From JAGQYP01 sp041392305 (lineage in GTDB: Bacteria > Bacteroidota > Bacteroidia > Flavobacteriales_D > Crocinitomicaceae): a stretch of 64,000 nt of DNA. The position numbers were made by a program, and so were the translations under genes. The notes below the pieces were generated by a model. The model saw nothing but the letters and a program-made list of their open reading frames with translations. It searched no databases and was not told the origin of the DNA. The DNA lies in contig JAWKMJ010000015.1 of NCBI GenBank assembly GCA_041392305.1, positions 45,146 to 109,145 of the forward strand. Direction: 5' to 3'. Each line of letters starts with the position of its first letter. The stretch's first letter is position 1. Positions 60,274 to 64,000 of this stretch are shown piece after piece.

Positions 60274-61980
60274 ATGAAATTCTGGAAGAAACTTGAACTG
60301 CACTGGAAGATCATCATTGCTTTAGGACTCGGTATTATCTGGAGTTTTATTGCCACTGGATTTTTTGGTGGAATTGAAAAAACAGAAGAGTTCGAATTAG
60401 GCACTGACAAAGCAAAAGTCATTCAATCGGATTCTGTTTTTACTCAAGTTGTCTTTCGATTTTCAAAAATTGGAGCTGAAAAGGAAAAGATCAAAGGTCG
60501 ACTTACAGGAACCGGTGAAAAAATTATCATTGAAAAAATAGAGGAAGAAGAATCGGAACTGCTTGTCTACGCCCTCATCCCAAATGATAAAATCGAATCT
60601 AAAGTTCAGTTTTATGCCAAAAGTTCGTCCTTGGTTTCTTTGTCTGAATTTACTTCTGATTGGGTGGCGCCGTGGGGAGATATCTTCATCCGCTTATTGA
60701 AATTGATCGCCATTCCATTGGTGTTGTTTTCTATTATTTCTGGGATTGTAGGCCTTACGGACACCTCTAAATTGGGAAGATTAGGAGGAAAAACCATTGG
60801 GCTCTATGTAGCAACTACATTTACTTCTGTGATTGTTGGATTACTGCTTGTCAATCTTTTTGCTCCGGGGTTCCAGTCTGATGAGGAAACTAGACTAAAG
60901 AACAGAGTCAAATACGAATTATGGGCCAAAGAATCTGGAACAGAAATTAAAGACGGCAAAAATGTTTTGGAGGATCCTCAATACCAAAATGACATTGCGA
61001 AAATTAGTCGCACATTAAAAGCTGAAGAAGAAATAGCTGCTAAATCAGATGATCAAAAGAAGCTGGACAAACTAAAAGAGAATACCAAATCAACAAAAGA
61101 CAGTGGACCTTTACAATTTATGGTGGACATGGTTCCGACAAATATTGTAATGGCCTTAGGAGATGGAAAACTAATGCTACAAGTCATCTTTTTTGCCATT
61201 TTCTTTGGAATTGCATTGTTATTCATTGATAAAAAAAGAGGTCAGCCAGTCATTGACCTAATGAATGGATTATCCGATGCATTCGTTAAAATGGTGGAAC
61301 TTGTGATGAAAGCCGCTCCATTTTTTGTTTTCTGTTTGATGGCCGGAGTAATGTCCAAAATGGCCAATACCTCGACGGAATTATTGTCCATCTTCCAGCT
61401 ACTTGCGAAATATAGCTTGGTCGTAATCCTTGGACTGGTCTTGATGGCTTTTGTCCTCTACCCGACACTCATTCGGATGATTACAAAAATCAAATACACA
61501 GATTTTTTCAGAAAGATTGCACCAGCTCAGTTTTTGGCATTTTCAACTTCATCCAGTGCAGCTACATTACCTGTGACTATTGAATGTGTCGAAGAAAATG
61601 TTGGGGTTTCCAGAAATGTCTCCAGTTTCGTTTTACCAATTGGGGCAACAATCAATATGGACGGAACTTCTCTTTATCAGGCGGTTGCCGTGATCTTTTT
61701 AGCTCAATTTCACGACGTAGATCTTTCTTTTGCTGATCAAATTACGATTGTTTTAACAGCTACTTTGGCTTCAATTGGAGCTGCTGCTGTACCTAGTGCA
61801 GGATTGGTTATGTTGATGATTGTATTAGAATCGGTAGGTTTGAATCCGGCTTGGATTGTGATCATTTTCCCAATTGACCGACTCCTTGATATGTGCAGAA
61901 CGGTTGTCAATGTTACTGGAGATGCTACTGTCGCCACGATTGTCGCTCATACTGAAGGTGAATTAAATCCAAAACCATGA
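60274..61980 (+). CDS. Dicarboxylate/amino acid:cation symporter with inserted domain
   Basis: A 568-residue DAACS (GltP/DctA) family importer of the inner membrane. Core motifs: serine-rich hairpin FSTSSSAATLPVT and NMDGTSLYQAVAV in TM7, plus PIDRLLDMCRTVVNVTGDA near the C-terminus. It is about 140 residues longer than usual. Extra parts are a charged beta-like segment between TM1 and TM2 (about residues 30-130) and an acidic/lysine helix (about 215-275: many Glu and Lys). Both would lie outside the membrane. Function of the insertions unknown. Confidence 0.9.
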   Translation: MKFWKKLELHWKIIIALGLGIIWSFIATGFFGGIEKTEEFELGTDKAKVIQSDSVFTQVVFRFSKIGAEKEKIKGRLTGTGEKIIIEKIEEEESELLVYALIPNDKIESKVQFYAKSSSLVSLSEFTSDWVAPWGDIFIRLLKLIAIPLVLFSIISGIVGLTDTSKLGRLGGKTIGLYVATTFTSVIVGLLLVNLFAPGFQSDEETRLKNRVKYELWAKESGTEIKDGKNVLEDPQYQNDIAKISRTLKAEEEIAAKSDDQKKLDKLKENTKSTKDSGPLQFMVDMVPTNIVMALGDGKLMLQVIFFAIFFGIALLFIDKKRGQPVIDLMNGLSDAFVKMVELVMKAAPFFVFCLMAGVMSKMANTSTELLSIFQLLAKYSLVVILGLVLMAFVLYPTLIRMITKIKYTDFFRKIAPAQFLAFSTSSSAATLPVTIECVEENVGVSRNVSSFVLPIGATINMDGTSLYQAVAVIFLAQFHDVDLSFADQITIVLTATLASIGAAAVPSAGLVMLMIVLESVGLNPAWIVIIFPIDRLLDMCRTVVNVTGDATVATIVAHTEGELNPKP

Positions 61981-63053
61981 CAACGGACGAAAAGTTCATG
62001 AGTCGATGCATTGAACTTGCGCAAAGAGGTTTAGGTCACACCTACCCCAATCCATTAGTTGGTTCTGTTATTGTACATGAAGGTAAAATAATTGGTGAGG
62101 GGTACCATCAAAAATATGGGGGTCCACATGCCGAAGTCAACGCTGTAAATTCAGTTGAAAATCAAGAATTACTTAAAGAATCCACAATTTACGTGACTTT
62201 GGAGCCTTGCGCACACTTTGGAAAAACACCTCCTTGTGCAGATTTAATCATCGAAAAGCAAATCCCAAAAGTAGTTGTAGGAATAGTTGATCCCTTTGCT
62301 CAGGTATGTGGTGAAGGCATCAATAAAATGCGTGAAAAAGGAATTGAAGTGACGGTTGATGTACTGGAAGAAGAATGCACCGATCTAAACAAACGATTTC
62401 TATGGAATGTCAAAACGGATTTACCCTACATCATTCTAAAATGGGCTGAAACTAAAGATGGTTTCATGGATCGTGATAGAGATTCTAATGAACAAAAAAT
62501 CAATTGGATCAGCTCGCCTTCAACCAAAGCCATTACGCATACTTGGCGAAGAGAAGAAGCAGGAATTTTGGTTGGAATCAACACTTTACTAAATGACGAT
62601 CCGATGCTAACTGTTAGAGAGGTCGTTGGGTTGAATCCTGCTCGAATTATTGTTGATTCCAAATTAAAAATGAAAAGTGAAAAATTAAAAATTAAAGAGG
62701 CTGAAGGTCAGAATTTGGTATACAATCAATTGGAAAGCTTTACCGAAGGAAATACGGAATATATTCAGCTTAAGGACTTCAGTTTAAAAGCTATACTTCT
62801 AGATTTAAAGCAAAGAAACATCTCTTCCATTCTTGTGGAAGGTGGAGCCTATACATTAAATCAATTTATTCAGGAAAATCTTTGGAATGAGGCAAGAGTG
62901 TATCAGTCGAATAATGTTGAATTTGGTTCTGGATTGGCTGCTCCTACTCTACCCCAAGAATTTATTGAATCTCGAATTACTTTGGAAAAGGAGGATTTGA
63001 TTCTATTTGTAAACACCACTCCCGGGCTTCTCGACTACCGCTCGAAGACCTAA
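61977..63053 (+). CDS. ribD: Bifunctional riboflavin deaminase/reductase
   Basis: A 358-residue RibD. The deaminase domain binds zinc with His51 (GGPHAEVNAV), Cys78 and Cys87 (EPCAHFGKTPPC) and the NADPH reductase domain starts near 150 (YIILKWAETKDGFMD, GINTLLNDDPMLTVR, ILVEGGAYTLNQF). It overlaps the symporter stop by four bases (ATGA). Two oddities: residues 229-240 (KLKMKSEKLKIK) are encoded by an AT-rich run like intergenic repeats, and the last ten codons overlap a CTCGACTACCGCTCGAAG motif related to the 53221 element. Confidence 0.92.
   Translation: MTTDEKFMSRCIELAQRGLGHTYPNPLVGSVIVHEGKIIGEGYHQKYGGPHAEVNAVNSVENQELLKESTIYVTLEPCAHFGKTPPCADLIIEKQIPKVVVGIVDPFAQVCGEGINKMREKGIEVTVDVLEEECTDLNKRFLWNVKTDLPYIILKWAETKDGFMDRDRDSNEQKINWISSPSTKAITHTWRREEAGILVGINTLLNDDPMLTVREVVGLNPARIIVDSKLKMKSEKLKIKEAEGQNLVYNQLESFTEGNTEYIQLKDFSLKAILLDLKQRNISSILVEGGAYTLNQFIQENLWNEARVYQSNNVEFGSGLAAPTLPQEFIESRITLEKEDLILFVNTTPGLLDYRSKT
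62661..62697. repeat. AT-rich intergenic-type repeat inside ribD
   Basis: AAATTAAAAATGAAAAGTG then AAAAATTAAAAATTAAAG, in frame within ribD. The same word set (AAAAATGAAAAGTG, GAAAAATT, AAAATTAAAAATT) makes up the runs at 29690-29730, 26730 and 52945. Confidence 0.65.
63027..63047. repeat. CTTCTCGACT...GCTCGAAG motif at the ribD 3' end
   Basis: CTTCTCGACT, three bases (ACC), GCTCGAAG; the same two halves occur at 53231 and 53252 in the repeat-rich island with twelve bases between. It encodes the final residues LLDYRSK of RibD before the stop at 63051. Confidence 0.6.
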
Positions 63054-63101
63054 TTTTTCCAAAAACTAAATAACGAAAAAACTGAACAACCTAAGAACCT
63101 A

Positions 63102-64000
63102 TCATGGCGCTGGATTCGGAATCACTTTATGAACTTCCTCAATGGCTTCAATAATCGAATCCTCTAATTCAATCTGAATGCTTCCAATGTTTTCTTTGAG
63201 TTGATCCATATTTGTTGCTCCAATGATATTGCTTGTAACAAATGGTCTGGAACTCACCCAGGCTAGTGACATCTCTGCTAAACTCATCCCGCTAGCCTCG
63301 GCTATTTTCATGTACGCTTCAGTGGCTTTCCAGGAATTTTCACTGCTATAACGAGCCATTTGTTTGAACTGATTGAGTCGGTCATTCGGTGTATCCTTTT
63401 TCTTATGAAATTTCCCAGATAATAAACCAAATCCCATCGGTGAATAGGCCAACAAGCCACATTTTTCTCTAATGGCCATTTCTGATAATCCCACTTCAAA
63501 TGTTCTATTCAATAGATTGTATGGGTTCTGAATACTTACCATTCGAGGTAAATCATGCATTTCGGATAAATGCAAATAGCGACTCATCCCCCATGGATTT
63601 TCATTGGAAATTCCAATATTTCTGACTTTACCCGCTTTAATCAAAGTATCTAATCCCTCCAGTATTTCCTGGAAATTATCTTCCCATTGGTGGTCAATAT
63701 CCGTAACTCCACGAACCGAAAACATGTTCATCTTTCGCATGGGCCAGTGCAGTTGGTACAAATCCACATAATCCGTTTGCAATCTTTTCAGACTATTGTC
63801 GATTGTGGTTGTAAAAACATCTTTGTTATACCCTTTTCCATCTCGAATCCAAGTCATGGCAGATGGTCCAGTCACTTTGGTTGCAATTACCAATTGATCT
63901 CTGTCTTTACGATCTTTCAACCAGGTTCCGATGTATTTTTCGGTCAGACCTTGAGTTTCTTCTCTACCAGGCACGGCATACATTTCGGCCGTATCGATAA
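63102..64000 (-). CDS. tas: Aldo/keto reductase, Tas-like, N-terminus cut by window edge
   Basis: Nearly all of an NADPH-dependent aldo/keto reductase. The frame runs past the ATG at 63983 to base 64000 and reads IDTAEMYAVPGREETQGL, the catalytic Asp and Tyr block of the family, so the true start lies beyond the window. Further: VIATKVTGPS (Lys), YVDLYQLHWPMR (His), IGISNENPWG, IQNPYNLLNRTFEVGLSE and IGATNMDQLKENI, a strong match to E. coli Tas. Substrate unknown; it reduces aldehydes or ketones. Its 3' end abuts ribD convergently. Confidence 0.88.
   Translation of the reverse strand, partial: IDTAEMYAVPGREETQGLTEKYIGTWLKDRKDRDQLVIATKVTGPSAMTWIRDGKGYNKDVFTTTIDNSLKRLQTDYVDLYQLHWPMRKMNMFSVRGVTDIDHQWEDNFQEILEGLDTLIKAGKVRNIGISNENPWGMSRYLHLSEMHDLPRMVSIQNPYNLLNRTFEVGLSEMAIREKCGLLAYSPMGFGLLSGKFHKKKDTPNDRLNQFKQMARYSSENSWKATEAYMKIAEASGMSLAEMSLAWVSSRPFVTSNIIGATNMDQLKENIGSIQIELEDSIIEAIEEVHKVIPNPAP

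Overview
This 64 kb window is AT-rich and reads as an ordinary chromosomal segment of a Bacteroidota bacterium, most like Flavobacteriales and relatives. The evidence is: secreted proteins with C-terminal type IX secretion (T9SS) sorting domains; repeated matches to the Bacteroidota -7 promoter box TAnnTTTG; many small lipoproteins; and Bacteroidota-typical families (DUF4197, DUF368, a DeaD helicase with an arginine/aspartate-rich tail). I recognised no rRNA, tRNA, CRISPR array, prophage or intact insertion sequence.

Positions 1-21200 are a surface-polysaccharide region. From 12081 down to the left edge, one tightly packed leftward unit encodes an ABC flippase, AsnB-type amidotransferase, glycosyltransferase, UDP-GlcNAc 2-epimerase, PIG-L deacetylase, left-handed beta-helix acyltransferase, a fused glutaminase/PP-loop sugar amidotransferase, two more glycosyltransferases and a truncated gene. 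A rightward T9SS surface protein (12264-15311) separates it from a second leftward unit: a Wzc-type tyrosine autokinase with a Tyr-Gly tail, then an SGNH-MBOAT-SGNH O-acylation cassette. Together they would build, amidate, acylate and export a modified glycan.

Positions 21261-32345 hold an AddA/RecB-like helicase-nuclease, a DUF58 protein with a saccharopine-dehydrogenase-like enzyme, an NAD-dependent reductase, a membrane thioredoxin-fold protein, small secreted proteins, and a repeat-filled gap with three tandem 223-bp units. An ABC-F ATPase follows.

Positions 32139-45383 hold an ABC-F/small membrane proteins/hutH/hisS leftward cluster, a receiver-adenylate cyclase-HD protein, a TPR/ComA/DUF368/aroE operon with a recognisable promoter, bipA and a DEAD-box helicase.

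Positions 45543-52888 carry secreted or surface proteins (propeller-ankyrin, T9SS, beta-barrel), rpmB, cinA and a DUF4197 lipoprotein. From 52942 to 54250 lies a repeat-rich island around a small membrane protein. The right end (54263-64000) is housekeeping: nucleoside phosphorylase, SirB1-like protein, ispE, Nudix hydrolase, DUF493, phosphoglucomutase, a dicarboxylate symporter, ribD and a truncated Tas-like aldo/keto reductase.

The most unusual items are the REC-cyclase-HD protein with a degenerate receiver, the glutaminase/PP-loop fusion, the SGNH-MBOAT-SGNH cassette behind a Tyr-rich kinase, the 223-bp hairpin array, and repeat-like DNA inside ribD. None is a demonstrated new system; each is stated with its test.
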